Origin: JADMJV01 sp964649085
GTDB lineage: Bacteria > Vulcanimicrobiota > Xenobia > Xenobiales > JADMJV01
Reading direction: 5' to 3'
Assembly (NCBI GenBank): GCA_964649085.1
Contig: CAZYPN010000021.1
Span: forward strand, 1 to 64,000
Length of the DNA stretch: 64,000 nucleotides
Below are positions 7,539 through 16,261 of the stretch, piece after piece. Below the pieces are notes generated by a model that saw nothing but the letters and a program-made list of their open reading frames with translations, did no database searches and was not told the origin of the DNA. The stretch's first letter is position 1; each line of letters begins with the position of its first letter. The position numbers and the translations under genes were made by a program.

Positions 7539-9395
7539 ATGATGACGATGACCTCACCTTTTCGCGAACTCGAAGAGGCCCTGCGGCTGGGCCAGGAAGC
7601 CGAGGCGACTTCGCTGCTGCGGCGCCGCACCCGTTGCACCCAGGCAGAAGCCCGCGAGTGTGTCCGCTTATTGGCTCAGCCACTGCAACTCGTCAAGCAG
7701 TTTCCCGACATTGTGGCCACCTGGCTGGAAGACCCGGCGCCCTCGTTGCTGAAGCGCTATCGCTCTCAACGTTCTGTGCTGTTGCGCCTGGTGCGACGCC
7801 GTCAAACGCTGGATGCCATGCGCTTGCTGGGCGAGCTCCCCGCCCATCAAAGCCGCCAGTTCCTGCGAGGGCTGTGGCTGCAGGGCGAGCACTGGGAACT
7901 GCTCGAGCGCCTCTACCAAGAGGTGCCGGCGGATTTCTGGGAGCGTCGCCCGCTGCCCGATCCGCCGCCCGAACACGAGAACGTGCTGCTTTTCCCGCCC
8001 GAAGAATTTCAGCCCGAACTGCTGCTGGAGTGGCTTTCGCGGGGCCAGCACCGGGCCGCTCTCACCTGGGTTCGGCGCCTCTCGGGAGCCCCTCGCGAGT
8101 CCTGTCAGGCCCTCGTCGACGGGCTGGAAGAGGCCCTGTTCGACGGTAAGCCCAACCCCTGGGACTCGGTGGTGGGGCTGTGGCCCGAAGTGGTGGCCGG
8201 CCTTGCCGGTGTGCCCGATCCGTTGTGGCTGCGTCGCCTGGCCCGCAGGCGGGATGAACTGTTGGAGTTGGTAGGCAACCAGCGCAGACTGGCGGCCGTG
8301 GATCTGCTGGTTTCGGAAATGGGTTGCTCCAGCACCCAGGCCCGCAGATTTCTGAAGGCGCTGGGCGATGGCAGCAACTGGGATTCCACCTTGAGCAAGT
8401 TTCTTGCCGGCCGGGTGTTCGAGGTCAAGAAACCCGCGCCCCCCCCACCTCCGAAACCCAAGCCGGCCCCCGAGGCGAAGGTCGCGCCGCCAGCCCCACC
8501 AGCGCCCCCGCCTCAGGCGGTCGAGGCTCCGACCGAAGTCAAGCAACCGGCAGAGGCTCCCAAGCCCCCGGCTGCTCCCCCGGTGAAAGTGCCCAGCTGG
8601 CTGACCGAGCCTGATCCGCCACCGGCTGCAACCAGTCAGGCCGAGGTGTTGGGGCCGCCACCCTTACCACCCTTTACGCTCGACGATCGCATCGGGCTAC
8701 TCGAGCGCCTGGGTCGGCTGGGCGAGCAGGTTGCGGCGGGAGATATGGCGGCCGCCGAGGCGACTTTTGACGAGCTGGAACGAGCTGGCTTCAATCGGGC
8801 CTGGGTGGTGTCTCAATATCCGGCCCTGGAACGCTGGGTGCCCGACGAGCCCTGGAAGGATGATTTGCGGCCGCTGGGTCAGTTCTCGCGCACCTTGAGC
8901 GATGTGATGTCGGGCCGTGTGCAGCCCGAGCAACTGCTCAAAGAAGCTGCCGAGAAGGCTCTGCGCCAGGCCAACCTCGACCAGATCGTTACGGCTTTGG
9001 AGAAGGCCTGGAAGTCCAAGAAACGCGCCGATCTGGAAGCGGCGGTTGGACTGCTGAAACAACACCCCGAGCTCACCGACGAGATCAACCAGCGCATTCC
9101 CTGGCTCAGTGATTTGATGGACCTGGACCACGACGGTACCGCCGACATCCTGGAAGTGACCCAGGATCCAGGGCAATACTTCGCCGACCTGGTGCGCAGC
9201 CGTCACCCTGAAATCTTGCAACGCCTGGGCGAGGCCAAGGTGGCCAAAATTCAGGAGGCGATTCCCGAATTGCTCGAGGCCACCCGACAGCGGAACATGC
9301 GCAGCGTCATGCGCATTATGTCGCGTCTGCGACTGGGTCCAAGCGATGTCAAGACCCTTTTGGGGTTGATCAAAGGACTGTTGAAGCGTAAGTAA
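7539..9395 (+). CDS. Large helical repeat protein with proline-rich linker, unknown function
   Basis: This 618-residue protein is read from ATG 7539, preceded by GAAGGG; an upstream extension of the frame has no support. The N-terminal part (1-340) holds at least three related helix-turn-helix modules: EATSLLRRRTRCTQAEARE, DAMRLLGELPAHQSRQFLRG and AVDLLVSEMGCSSTQARRFL. Their pattern recalls the C-terminal fold of ribosomal protein L7/L12 (AIKLVRE-TGLGLKEAK). A Pro/Ala-rich linker follows (about 345-440), then a second helical region ending RLRLGPSDVKTLLGLIKGLLKRK. There is no signal peptide or membrane segment, so it is presumably a cytoplasmic scaffold. It is followed after 32 bases by the acyl-CoA-binding protein gene. 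Confidence 0.85.
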   Translation: MMTMTSPFRELEEALRLGQEAEATSLLRRRTRCTQAEARECVRLLAQPLQLVKQFPDIVATWLEDPAPSLLKRYRSQRSVLLRLVRRRQTLDAMRLLGELPAHQSRQFLRGLWLQGEHWELLERLYQEVPADFWERRPLPDPPPEHENVLLFPPEEFQPELLLEWLSRGQHRAALTWVRRLSGAPRESCQALVDGLEEALFDGKPNPWDSVVGLWPEVVAGLAGVPDPLWLRRLARRRDELLELVGNQRRLAAVDLLVSEMGCSSTQARRFLKALGDGSNWDSTLSKFLAGRVFEVKKPAPPPPPKPKPAPEAKVAPPAPPAPPPQAVEAPTEVKQPAEAPKPPAAPPVKVPSWLTEPDPPPAATSQAEVLGPPPLPPFTLDDRIGLLERLGRLGEQVAAGDMAAAEATFDELERAGFNRAWVVSQYPALERWVPDEPWKDDLRPLGQFSRTLSDVMSGRVQPEQLLKEAAEKALRQANLDQIVTALEKAWKSKKRADLEAAVGLLKQHPELTDEINQRIPWLSDLMDLDHDGTADILEVTQDPGQYFADLVRSRHPEILQRLGEAKVAKIQEAIPELLEATRQRNMRSVMRIMSRLRLGPSDVKTLLGLIKGLLKRK

Positions 9396-9427
9396 GCTTG
9401 GGGGACTGAGAAAGAAAGGCGACAGCG

Positions 9428-9694
9428 ATGAACGAACTTGAAAGCAAGCTGCAGGCCGCAGCCGAAGCGGTGACCCAACTGAGCGAGGCTCCGGACAACC
9501 AGACCAAACTCAAATTGTATGGTCTGTACAAACAAGCCACCCAGGGCGATGTCAGCGGTGACAAGCCCGGGATGTTCGATTTTGTGGGCAACGCCAAATA
9601 CGGCGCCTGGGAGGCTCTGAAGGGCACTTCTCGCGAGCAGGCCAGCCAGCAGTATATCGCGCTGGTGGCCGAACTACAGGCGCGTTTGGGTTAG
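9428..9694 (+). CDS. Acyl-CoA-binding protein (ACBP)
   Basis: This 88-residue protein matches the four-helix ACBP fold: KLKLYGLYKQATQGDVSGDKPGMFDF followed by AKYGAWEALKGTSREQASQQYI contains the Tyr, Lys and Trp residues that contact acyl-CoA in the family. ACBPs bind and buffer medium- to long-chain acyl-CoA esters in the cytosol. They are common in eukaryotes but patchy in bacteria, so its presence beside acyl-CoA dehydrogenases, etfBA and a CoA-transferase supports a role in acyl-CoA metabolism. AAAGAAAGG precedes the ATG. The end overlaps the convergent membrane protein gene by 21 bases. Confidence 0.95.
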   Translation: MNELESKLQAAAEAVTQLSEAPDNQTKLKLYGLYKQATQGDVSGDKPGMFDFVGNAKYGAWEALKGTSREQASQQYIALVAELQARLG

Positions 9695-11794
9695 CTTCAG
9701 CGAACGCAACTGGATGCCCAGGGGGCGGGTGTCCGGGCTGCCCAGCCAGGAGGGGCGTTGGGGCTCGGCTACCTCAAATTCCAGCCAGCCAGGCAGCTGC
9801 ACGTCGACCTGCAGGCGCTCTTCTTGAACGCCAGGGCGGTAACGGAACTTCCATTCCCCAAGCGCCCCCGATTCCGAGCGCAGTCTCAGGTGCTGCTGTC
9901 CCTGGCGGTTGTACATGGGGTGCAATTCCAGCTCTGCCCGGTAGAGGCCGGGCTGTGGGGCCGGTAGTTCCAGCCGGCTCTTTCTGCCCAGGCTCCAGCA
10001 GCCGTTGGGTTCAAAGTCGCTCCAGCCGGCTCCGCGCAAGAGAGCGCCGTTGGGCGATTCTGAGGTGAAGAGGAAGGGCTGCCGCTGCCAGGCGGCCTCG
10101 ATCACTGCGGGTTCAAAGGCCTGGGCGTTGGGTGTTGCCGCCCCAGCCAATCGATAGCAGACCAGCTGTCCGTCGTTGCTTTCGCCATCGGCGATCGCTG
10201 CCAGTTGCTGCAGCTCCTGCTCCAGCCCTCTGGCCCGGTCGTGGTAGCCGGATCGGTCGATCATCACCGCCGAGAATCCGCTGGCCTTCAGGATTTCCAG
10301 CTGACCCGAGAGGGGAAGCAGGCAGAGGGCTCGCTGCAGCCGATCGACCCGGCTTCCCTCCACGCTGCCGGTGCTCCAGTGCAGCTGGCGAGACACCAGG
10401 TAGGGGCGCAGCAGGCCATACCAGCCTTCGCGCTGCAGCGGGGGGCGTTCGGGGTAGCCTACCAGGGGGTATTGCCAGATCATGGCACCCGCCGGGTAGC
10501 GTGTTTCCATTTCTGCCACGAAGGCTCTGACGCTGTCCCAGCGAGGTCGGTAGCGATCGGGGTGCCAGCCTCGACTGGCCAGCGCCTGTTCGCCCCAGGC
10601 CAGCATCGTGAGGACCAGAAGAGCCCCGTGTTGGCGCCGGGAGAGACGGCGCCGCGAGATTTCCAGGCCCAGGGCGGCCAGCCCCAGGAAAGCCAGCCAG
10701 AAGGAGAATCGATTGTAGCTGCGGATACTGGTTCCAATCACCAGAGTCAACAGCGGATTGAGCCCACCGCAGCATTGAATCAGCCAGACGCCCAGCGCCA
10801 TGGTGGTGAGTTCCTGTCGGTCGGGTCCCGGCTGCCCGGAGACCGAGGGGCGCCGGGCCAGCCCTGTGATCAGCAGTCCCAGCAATCCCAGGCAGGCTGC
10901 CAGGCCCAGATAAGAGGCCTCAGTAGCCGAGGGCTGGGGGAAGCGTCCGAAATACTCGCGGGCCAGGCCGCGCAAAGGGTGTCCGCTGCGGGCATTTTGG
11001 GGCAGGACCAGTTGCCCGATTGTGCTCGACCAGGTGATCAGGTCTGCCGGGGCTCGATAGGGGAGGTGGGACGGCTCTACGTTTCTGCCCGCCAGGTTGG
11101 GCGCAAGGCTCAGCAACAGCAGCAGACTGACTACAGAGCTGGCCCCGATCGCTCTCAGCAAGGGGCGATAGCAGGCCAGCCTGAGGCTACCCACCGCCCC
11201 CGCCCAGGCCAGGACCACACAGTAAAAGAAAGCGATGTAGGGGCCGCACAAGCCGGCCAGCAGGCAGCGGGCGGCGCTGCCCGGGGTGAGTTGGCCTCCC
11301 CGTAGAAGTTGCAGGCTGTCGAAAAAGGCCAGCGGAGCACAGAAGTACAGGATCATGGTGGGATGGCCGTAGCGGTCGATGTGGCCCGGCAGGAAGGCAT
11401 ATAGCCAGGACAGCTGCAGGGACACCTGCCAGCTGCATCCCCAGCGCAGCAAAACCCAATAGGCGCTGGCCGCCGCCAGAAAGAATCCGGACAGGTAAAA
11501 TAGGTTGTAGAACAGCGGCGGGCTCCAGCCCAATTGGTGCCAGGCCCAGAGTATGGGCAGATCGAGCGCCATCATGCGCGGAAAGCCGTAGTGACTGGCG
11601 GCCAGTGGGGCTCCGAGTCGGTGATTTTCGTAATATCCCCCGGGCTCGAAGGTGGCCTTCATCCAGCGCAGTGCCTGCAAGCTGTCGCCGTCGAACTCGA
11701 ACAGCGTGTTCAGGTGGTCGGGGCGCAGCCCGAGCAGCCCCAGGCTCAACAGACAGAAGAGCATCAGTCCGACGAATCCGTTACGAAGCAACAC
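9674..11794 (-). CDS. Polytopic GT-C-like membrane protein
   Basis: This 706-residue protein has about ten or more membrane segments in the first 450 residues and a soluble, beta-rich C-terminal third. After the first helix comes an acidic loop (LFEFDGDSLQALRWMKATFEPGG, then HRLGAPLAASHYGFPR) and later LYAFLPGHIDRYGHPTMILYFCAPL. This matches the loop pattern of lipid-linked sugar or phosphoglycerol transferase-like membrane proteins, in which the acidic residue is catalytic. It starts at GTG 11794 and follows the lipoprotein gene by 36 bases, so both probably serve the cell envelope. The exact donor and acceptor cannot be inferred. Confidence 0.82.
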   Translation of the reverse strand: MLLRNGFVGLMLFCLLSLGLLGLRPDHLNTLFEFDGDSLQALRWMKATFEPGGYYENHRLGAPLAASHYGFPRMMALDLPILWAWHQLGWSPPLFYNLFYLSGFFLAAASAYWVLLRWGCSWQVSLQLSWLYAFLPGHIDRYGHPTMILYFCAPLAFFDSLQLLRGGQLTPGSAARCLLAGLCGPYIAFFYCVVLAWAGAVGSLRLACYRPLLRAIGASSVVSLLLLLSLAPNLAGRNVEPSHLPYRAPADLITWSSTIGQLVLPQNARSGHPLRGLAREYFGRFPQPSATEASYLGLAACLGLLGLLITGLARRPSVSGQPGPDRQELTTMALGVWLIQCCGGLNPLLTLVIGTSIRSYNRFSFWLAFLGLAALGLEISRRRLSRRQHGALLVLTMLAWGEQALASRGWHPDRYRPRWDSVRAFVAEMETRYPAGAMIWQYPLVGYPERPPLQREGWYGLLRPYLVSRQLHWSTGSVEGSRVDRLQRALCLLPLSGQLEILKASGFSAVMIDRSGYHDRARGLEQELQQLAAIADGESNDGQLVCYRLAGAATPNAQAFEPAVIEAAWQRQPFLFTSESPNGALLRGAGWSDFEPNGCWSLGRKSRLELPAPQPGLYRAELELHPMYNRQGQQHLRLRSESGALGEWKFRYRPGVQEERLQVDVQLPGWLEFEVAEPQRPSWLGSPDTRPLGIQLRSLKLTQTRL

Positions 11795-11830
11795 GGTTCG
11801 CCCGTTCGCCCTGCTGGGATTCGCCCCTGG

Positions 11831-12775
11831 TCAGGGAGCTCGAGCCAGCCGGCTGGCGGCCTTTAGCACCTGTTGGCGCAGATCCGAATCATAGTAGTAG
11901 GGCCCCAGCACCGACTGCAACTGACGCTCTCCTACGGGCTGATGCAGCGATTTCCAGATGGCCAGCTGGACGATGGCGCGGCGATAGGGCTCCAGCTCGC
12001 CCAGTTGTAGGGCTTCGGAGCGTCGCAGCACCTCGACAGCCTCGGGGCCACCCTGGCGAGCCCGTTCCTTAAAGGCGTAATCGATGGTATCGTAGGGCCC
12101 CGGGGCTGGAACCCGCGAGTCCATGCAAAAACTCTCCAGAGGCACACGCAAGGTGGTTTGAGGAGCCAGCGTCAAGGTGGTGGGATGGTTCACCAGCAAG
12201 GGTTGGACGCGTTTGCCCTCGGGCGGACGCAGGATCATTCCCGGCTCCAGGGCAACGGTAATGGGTTTGTTGGTCGGGTTGCTAAAGGCGACTTCGGCCA
12301 TGTAGGTCGAGTCCCCGGTTCCCATAAACGACGCTTCCAGCTTGCCCCTGGCGATGAGCGCTTCGAGCTGACGGGTGGCGCGCTGAGCTCGAGCCTGGTA
12401 GGCAGCCGGGCCAAGCACGGCGGAGCCCTGAGGGGCCGATGCCCCCGAGCTGCGGGTGGGATAGTGAGCGTCGGGAAGCGCAGGCGCGGCCAGGGCCCTT
12501 GGCGGGGTGGGCCGGGCCACGGGCGGAGCAGCCGGAGGAGGTGGGGCAGGCGTGATGCGCACAGGCGGGGGCGGTTGAGTGCGCAGAGTGAGGCGCTGGC
12601 CTTCTCGCCGGCTCGGGCTGGCGACCGCTTCGGGCAGCCGCGGAGCGGGCGCTGACTCTGAAACCCTGCCGGTTACGGGTCCAAGAGGCGACTGGGAAGG
12701 GCCGGGCCCGGGCACGGGCCGGTTGGCCAGGCATCCACACAGCCACAGGGCCAGCCAGAGCAGCAACCTTCCCAT
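11831..12775 (-). CDS. Lipoprotein with proline-rich linker, unknown function
   Basis: The chosen ATG gives a 314-residue protein with the signal MGRLLLWLALWLCGC, whose LCGC end is a lipobox. About 100 Pro/Ala-rich residues form a linker. A C-terminal domain of about 180 residues follows, with beta-strand segments (ASFMGTGDSTYMAEVAFSNPTNKPI, ALEPGMILRPP) like an Ig-type or CARDB-like fold, then helices (YRRAIVQLAIWKSLHQ). No Shine-Dalgarno is visible; a TTG start at 12826 is possible. The initiation ATG shares its bases with the oppositely oriented ATG of the Abi_2 gene in one CATG. It probably forms an operon with the GT-C-like gene. Confidence 0.75.
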   Translation of the reverse strand: MGRLLLWLALWLCGCLANRPVPGPGPSQSPLGPVTGRVSESAPAPRLPEAVASPSRREGQRLTLRTQPPPPVRITPAPPPPAAPPVARPTPPRALAAPALPDAHYPTRSSGASAPQGSAVLGPAAYQARAQRATRQLEALIARGKLEASFMGTGDSTYMAEVAFSNPTNKPITVALEPGMILRPPEGKRVQPLLVNHPTTLTLAPQTTLRVPLESFCMDSRVPAPGPYDTIDYAFKERARQGGPEAVEVLRRSEALQLGELEPYRRAIVQLAIWKSLHQPVGERQLQSVLGPYYYDSDLRQQVLKAASRLARAP

Positions 12776-13733
12776 GTCTGGGAGTTTCGTGGCAGGTCTC
12801 GCAGGTCCTGGACTGGCCCTCGGCAAACCTCGGCGAGTGCATTTTCCCGAAGCGGCACTGACGCCGGCCCAGCAGGTTGAGCTTCTGGAGAGCCAGGGGC
12901 TGCAGATTGAAGATCGCGCCGAGGCCGAGTTTCACCTGCGCCACATCAACTACCATCGCCTCCGCCCCTACTGGGTCAGTTTGGAGCGTCCCGGCGGTCA
13001 GCTGCGCTTTGTCGAGGGGGCCCGTTTTTCCACGGTGCTCGGGCGCTATCGACTGGACCGTCGACTGCGCATGCTCTTGCTCGACGCCATCGAGCGTATC
13101 GAGGTCTCGGTGCGCAGCCGCTGGTCCAACTTGATGTCTTTGCGCCACGGCCCCCTTTGTTTGGGGCGGCGCGAACTCTTCACCCGAGGCGAAGTGTATC
13201 GGCGCAACCTGGATTCGGTGATGCACTTTTATCGCAACAGTGATGATGAATCGGCTCAGCACTTTCGCCGCAAGTATCCCCAGCTCGAGTTGCCTCCGGT
13301 TTGGATTTGTAGCGAGATGATGTCCTTGGGTCAGCTGGTCAAGTGGATCGGCAGCCTCAAGCAGGTGCGCGATCGCCAGGGGGTGGCCGATGCTTATCAG
13401 TTGGAAGAGGGCGTTCTTGTTCAGTTTTTGCTTCATCTCACCGAGGTGCGCAATCTGGCGGCCCATCACTCTCGCTGTTGGGACCGCTGCTTTGAGCCCA
13501 CCGTGCCGCTGCCCCGCAAGAAGAAGGGCGCTTTGAAGGCGCTTTATCCCCAGCAGCCGGACCGGATCTACAATACTCTGGTGTTTCTCGACTACTGGAT
13601 GGACCTGATCTGTCCGGGCAACTCCTGGGCCCATCGCCTGCTCGAGGCCCTGCGCCAGTTCGAAGAACCCCTGGACCCGATGGGTTTCCCGGTGGATTGG
13701 CAACAGCGCGTGGATTGGTTTCAAGAATGCTGA
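12774..13733 (+). CDS. Abi_2 family protein (abortive-infection AbiD/F-like, HEPN-type)
   Basis: Residues from about 25 onward match the Abi_2 family: ALTPAQQVELLESQGLQI, HLRHINYHRLRPYWVSL, LRMLLLDAIERIEVSVRSRW, and the late HLTEVRNLAAHHSRCWDR. The R-N-x-x-x-H in that last block is the RNase-like motif of HEPN folds. Such proteins stop phage growth in lactococcal abortive-infection systems, probably by attacking RNA. The start is uncertain: ATG 12774 gives 319 residues, GTG 12837 gives 298 and fits the family start better, and neither has a Shine-Dalgarno. The stop overlaps the next gene's ATG by seven bases, so it is coupled to a short-chain dehydrogenase. Confidence 0.88.
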   Translation: MSGSFVAGLAGPGLALGKPRRVHFPEAALTPAQQVELLESQGLQIEDRAEAEFHLRHINYHRLRPYWVSLERPGGQLRFVEGARFSTVLGRYRLDRRLRMLLLDAIERIEVSVRSRWSNLMSLRHGPLCLGRRELFTRGEVYRRNLDSVMHFYRNSDDESAQHFRRKYPQLELPPVWICSEMMSLGQLVKWIGSLKQVRDRQGVADAYQLEEGVLVQFLLHLTEVRNLAAHHSRCWDRCFEPTVPLPRKKKGALKALYPQQPDRIYNTLVFLDYWMDLICPGNSWAHRLLEALRQFEEPLDPMGFPVDWQQRVDWFQEC

Positions 13734-14449
13734 GCCTGCAGGGGAAGCAGGCCCTGGTGACGGGGGCCAGCCGCGGCATCGGTCGGGCCATTGCCGTGGG
13801 GCTGGCTGCTCAGGGGGCACGTGTGGGAGTGCACTTTTTCGAACAGGCCGAACGGGCCCAACAGACGGCCGAGCTCTGCGGCCACGGGGCCTATTGCTTG
13901 CAGGCCGACTTTCGTCAGCCCCAGCAGCTGGTCCGAATGACGTCCGAACTACTGGAACAGCTGGCGGGGGAAGCTCTGGACATCCTGGTGCACAACGCGG
14001 CCCTCACACGCCTGAGCGGATTTGCCAGCACACGGCCCGAGGAATTTGAGGAAGTGATGGGGGTCAATTTTCGCACCCCCTTTTTCTTGACCCAGTCCTT
14101 GCTGCCTTATCTTGCAGAGGGCGGGCGGGTGGTGATGATTTCTTCGGTGGCGGCTCGCCTGGCCTACCCCAGCGAGTGCGTCTACGCCCTGAGCAAAGCC
14201 GCCCTTGAAGCGCTGGTGCGTCAATTGGCTCCGCTTCTCGGCCCTCGTCAGATCACCGTGAACGCCGTGGCCCCCGGATTCATTCGCAGTGACATGACCC
14301 CTGGCGTCGATTCCGAGGTACTGTGGCAGCAAGCCATCCCTCGGGTCGGGCTGCCCGAGGACGTGGCCCAGGTCGTTGCCTTTCTGGCCGGGCCTCAGTC
14401 GGGCTGGGTCAGCGGCCAGGTGCTCGAGGCCAGCGGCGGCATGGGCTAG
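13727..14449 (+). CDS. SDR-family oxidoreductase (FabG-like)
   Basis: The ATG at 13727 overlaps the Abi_2 stop (ATGCTGA) and gives 240 residues, the normal length for classical short-chain dehydrogenases. The cofactor loop is TGASRGIG (12-19), and the catalytic residues are Ser in MISS (about 139-140), Tyr153 and Lys157 in YALSK. AVAPGFIRSDM follows, and SGQVLEASGGMG closes the protein. It is a cytoplasmic NAD(P)H-dependent keto/hydroxyl oxidoreductase. Its substrate is not predictable, though 3-oxoacyl-type reduction is common for this group. It ends four bases inside the convergent macro-domain gene. Confidence 0.92.
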   Translation: MLSLQGKQALVTGASRGIGRAIAVGLAAQGARVGVHFFEQAERAQQTAELCGHGAYCLQADFRQPQQLVRMTSELLEQLAGEALDILVHNAALTRLSGFASTRPEEFEEVMGVNFRTPFFLTQSLLPYLAEGGRVVMISSVAARLAYPSECVYALSKAALEALVRQLAPLLGPRQITVNAVAPGFIRSDMTPGVDSEVLWQQAIPRVGLPEDVAQVVAFLAGPQSGWVSGQVLEASGGMG

Positions 14450-15438
14450 TGGGACAAAGCCTTCTCAAAAGCCTCGAAATCTCTCGGGTTCGGCAACGAG
14501 AAGATCACTCGCAGCTGGCTTTCAGGGTGCTCACGAAAGTATTGGCGGGCGGCGCGCACCATCATGCTGGCTGCGTGATCGGCCTTCACTCGACCCTCGT
14601 TGGTGCCCAGGGCTGACAGGGCCAATACCGAGGCCTCGCGGGATTCGGCCAGCTCCAGGGCGCGAGCTACGCCCTTTTCAAGCCTCTCGGGGTGGGGGCA
14701 CCAGGCGCCCTGGTCGGTGTGTTTCTGAATGCTGATGATATGGCACACCCATTGGACACCGCGCTTGCGCAGCCCGCCAAAGCTGGGCGTCAAATGGGCC
14801 TCACCGATGCCTCGTGTGCCCTGGGCCAGTTGCTCGCGGGCGGCCGCCTCCAGTTCCGGCCCGGCCGCCACCAGTAGAGCCCCGGCGGCTCCGCCGCCCA
14901 TCTCTCCCGTGTCTTTGGCTCCGTAGCCGAGCACATCGGCATCGACTTCCTGCAGGGGCAGCTGAGATAGCTGGATACGCGGGCCTTCGTCGACGGGCAA
15001 CAACTCCAGGGCCTCGCCCCGCTCTTTCAGGCGATAGCCCCGCGGCAGCGGGCGGATTTCGCGTACGCGCCGACGCAATACCCCGAACAGCTCGGGTGGT
15101 AGGCTGCGCGATCGCGGCCCCTGTACCCCCGTGCTCTCCAGCCGATAGCGTCCGGGCAAGGGAAAGAGCACCTGGGCCAGGGCCTGGGGCGAATAGCCAT
15201 CGGGGGCCAGGGCCTGAATCAGGTCGCGCTGGTCGGGCGCCGGCTCCCAGAGCTCCAGCAGCTCAAAGTTGCCTCGCTGCTCCTGCCACATCCACTCAAG
15301 CACTTCGTGCAGAGCAAATCGTTGGCGACACCAGGTGCGTCCTTCGGGGCTGGCGGCGCAGCGCTCGAGCCAGTCCAGGCGTTGGCCCGGCGGAGCCATC
15401 AGCAGTTGGCGTTGGATTTCCTTCAGGTCGTCGCTCAT
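14446..15438 (-). CDS. Protein with C-terminal macro domain (ADP-ribose-binding)
   Basis: This 330-residue protein has an unrecognised N-terminal half (1-160). A macro-domain-like C-terminal half contains VDADVLGYGAKDTGEMGGG, AAGALLVAAGPELEAAAREQL, GTRGIGEAHLTPSFG and VQWVCHIIS, the glycine-rich ligand loops of macro domains. The usual asparagine of the NAAN motif is not clear, so binding may outlast catalysis. Members bind or remove ADP-ribose from proteins, nucleic acids or metabolites. Its ATG overlaps the stop of the upstream NYN gene (ATGA), so both are made together. Confidence 0.78.
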   Translation of the reverse strand: MSDDLKEIQRQLLMAPPGQRLDWLERCAASPEGRTWCRQRFALHEVLEWMWQEQRGNFELLELWEPAPDQRDLIQALAPDGYSPQALAQVLFPLPGRYRLESTGVQGPRSRSLPPELFGVLRRRVREIRPLPRGYRLKERGEALELLPVDEGPRIQLSQLPLQEVDADVLGYGAKDTGEMGGGAAGALLVAAGPELEAAAREQLAQGTRGIGEAHLTPSFGGLRKRGVQWVCHIISIQKHTDQGAWCPHPERLEKGVARALELAESREASVLALSALGTNEGRVKADHAASMMVRAARQYFREHPESQLRVIFSLPNPRDFEAFEKALSH

Positions 15439-16202
15439 TCGGGTTCACTAACGTCCAGCACGATGTAAGAACCGCTGCGGTCGTCGCGTTCGATGATCAC
15501 CACGCCGGCCTTCTCGGCGGCCTCTAGCAGGTCGGAGAAGTTGCGATATCCATAGTACTGCATATCGAAGGTGGGTTTGAGGCGCTGCATCATCTGCTTG
15601 ACCATGGAACTCCAGAGAATCTCGGCATTGCTGCGCTGCAACGCCAGCACGGCGCTTTGCAGCAATTCAAAGAGCTCGCGCTTTTTCTTGGGCAGAGAAT
15701 CGGGCAGGCGTGCCTCTACCTCGCGTCCTCGCATCAGATCTTCGTAGAAGATGAATTCATCGCAGTTGTCGACCAGCAGTGCTGAGGTGGAGCTCTTGAC
15801 GCCCACCCCGATGACCACTTTATTGTATTCGCGCAGCTTGGAGACCAGTGGGGAGAAGTCGCTATCGCCCGAGGCGATCACGAACGTGTCCAGGTGAGGA
15901 CGGGTGTAGCACAGGTCGAGCGCGTCGACCACCATGCGGATGTCGGCCGAATTCTTGCCGGTCTGGTTGCGTTGGGGGATGTCGAATAGCTCGATGGCGG
16001 CTTCGTGCAGGATGCGCTTCTCGCGAGAAAAGCTCGACCAATCACAGTAGGCTCGCTTGAAGAGCACACGCCCTTTCTCCAGCAGTCGCTGCATCAGCAG
16101 CTCGATGTCCAGACCGTCGTAGCGAGCCTGGCGGGCCCCGATAGCCAGGTTTTCGTAGTCGATAAACAGGGCCAGGTTGACGTCTTCACTGTTCTTCTGC
16201 AT
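15435..16202 (-). CDS. NYN-domain RNase-like protein with C-terminal LOTUS/OST-HTH domain
   Basis: This 255-residue protein starts at ATG 16202, with AAGGGG seven to eight bases upstream. Residues 10-150 are a NYN (PIN-like) domain of the LabA/DUF88 type, with acidic residues at LFIDYENL, SADIRMVVDAL and VIASGDSDFSPL that bind the catalytic metal. Residues of about 175-250 (LLQSAVLALQR, SSMVKQMMQRLKPTFDMQYYGYRNFSDLLEAA, VVIIER) match an OST-HTH/LOTUS RNA-binding domain. It should act on RNA in the cytoplasm. Its stop overlaps the macro-domain gene start by four bases. Confidence 0.93.
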   Translation of the reverse strand: MQKNSEDVNLALFIDYENLAIGARQARYDGLDIELLMQRLLEKGRVLFKRAYCDWSSFSREKRILHEAAIELFDIPQRNQTGKNSADIRMVVDALDLCYTRPHLDTFVIASGDSDFSPLVSKLREYNKVVIGVGVKSSTSALLVDNCDEFIFYEDLMRGREVEARLPDSLPKKKRELFELLQSAVLALQRSNAEILWSSMVKQMMQRLKPTFDMQYYGYRNFSDLLEAAEKAGVVIIERDDRSGSYIVLDVSEPE

Positions 16203-16261
16203 GGGCACGCCCCTTCTGCGTCTTACAGGGCAGCCCTGGTGAAAGCCGAAGGAAGCCCGCC

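Noticed and set aside
10205..11305. 366-residue plus-strand frame opposite the GT-C-like gene
   Set aside because: The minus strand has the hydrophobic helices and acidic loop of a membrane protein; the plus product is Gln/Gly-rich shadow.
12282..13820. 512-residue minus-strand frame across the Abi_2 gene
   Set aside because: The plus strand encodes a clear Abi_2 protein with INYHRLRPYW and EVRNLAAHH motifs; the minus product is low-complexity and unrecognised.
14446..15438. Macro-domain protein as an active ADP-ribosyl hydrolase
   Set aside because: The catalytic NAAN-type asparagine could not be placed, so only ADP-ribose binding is proposed.
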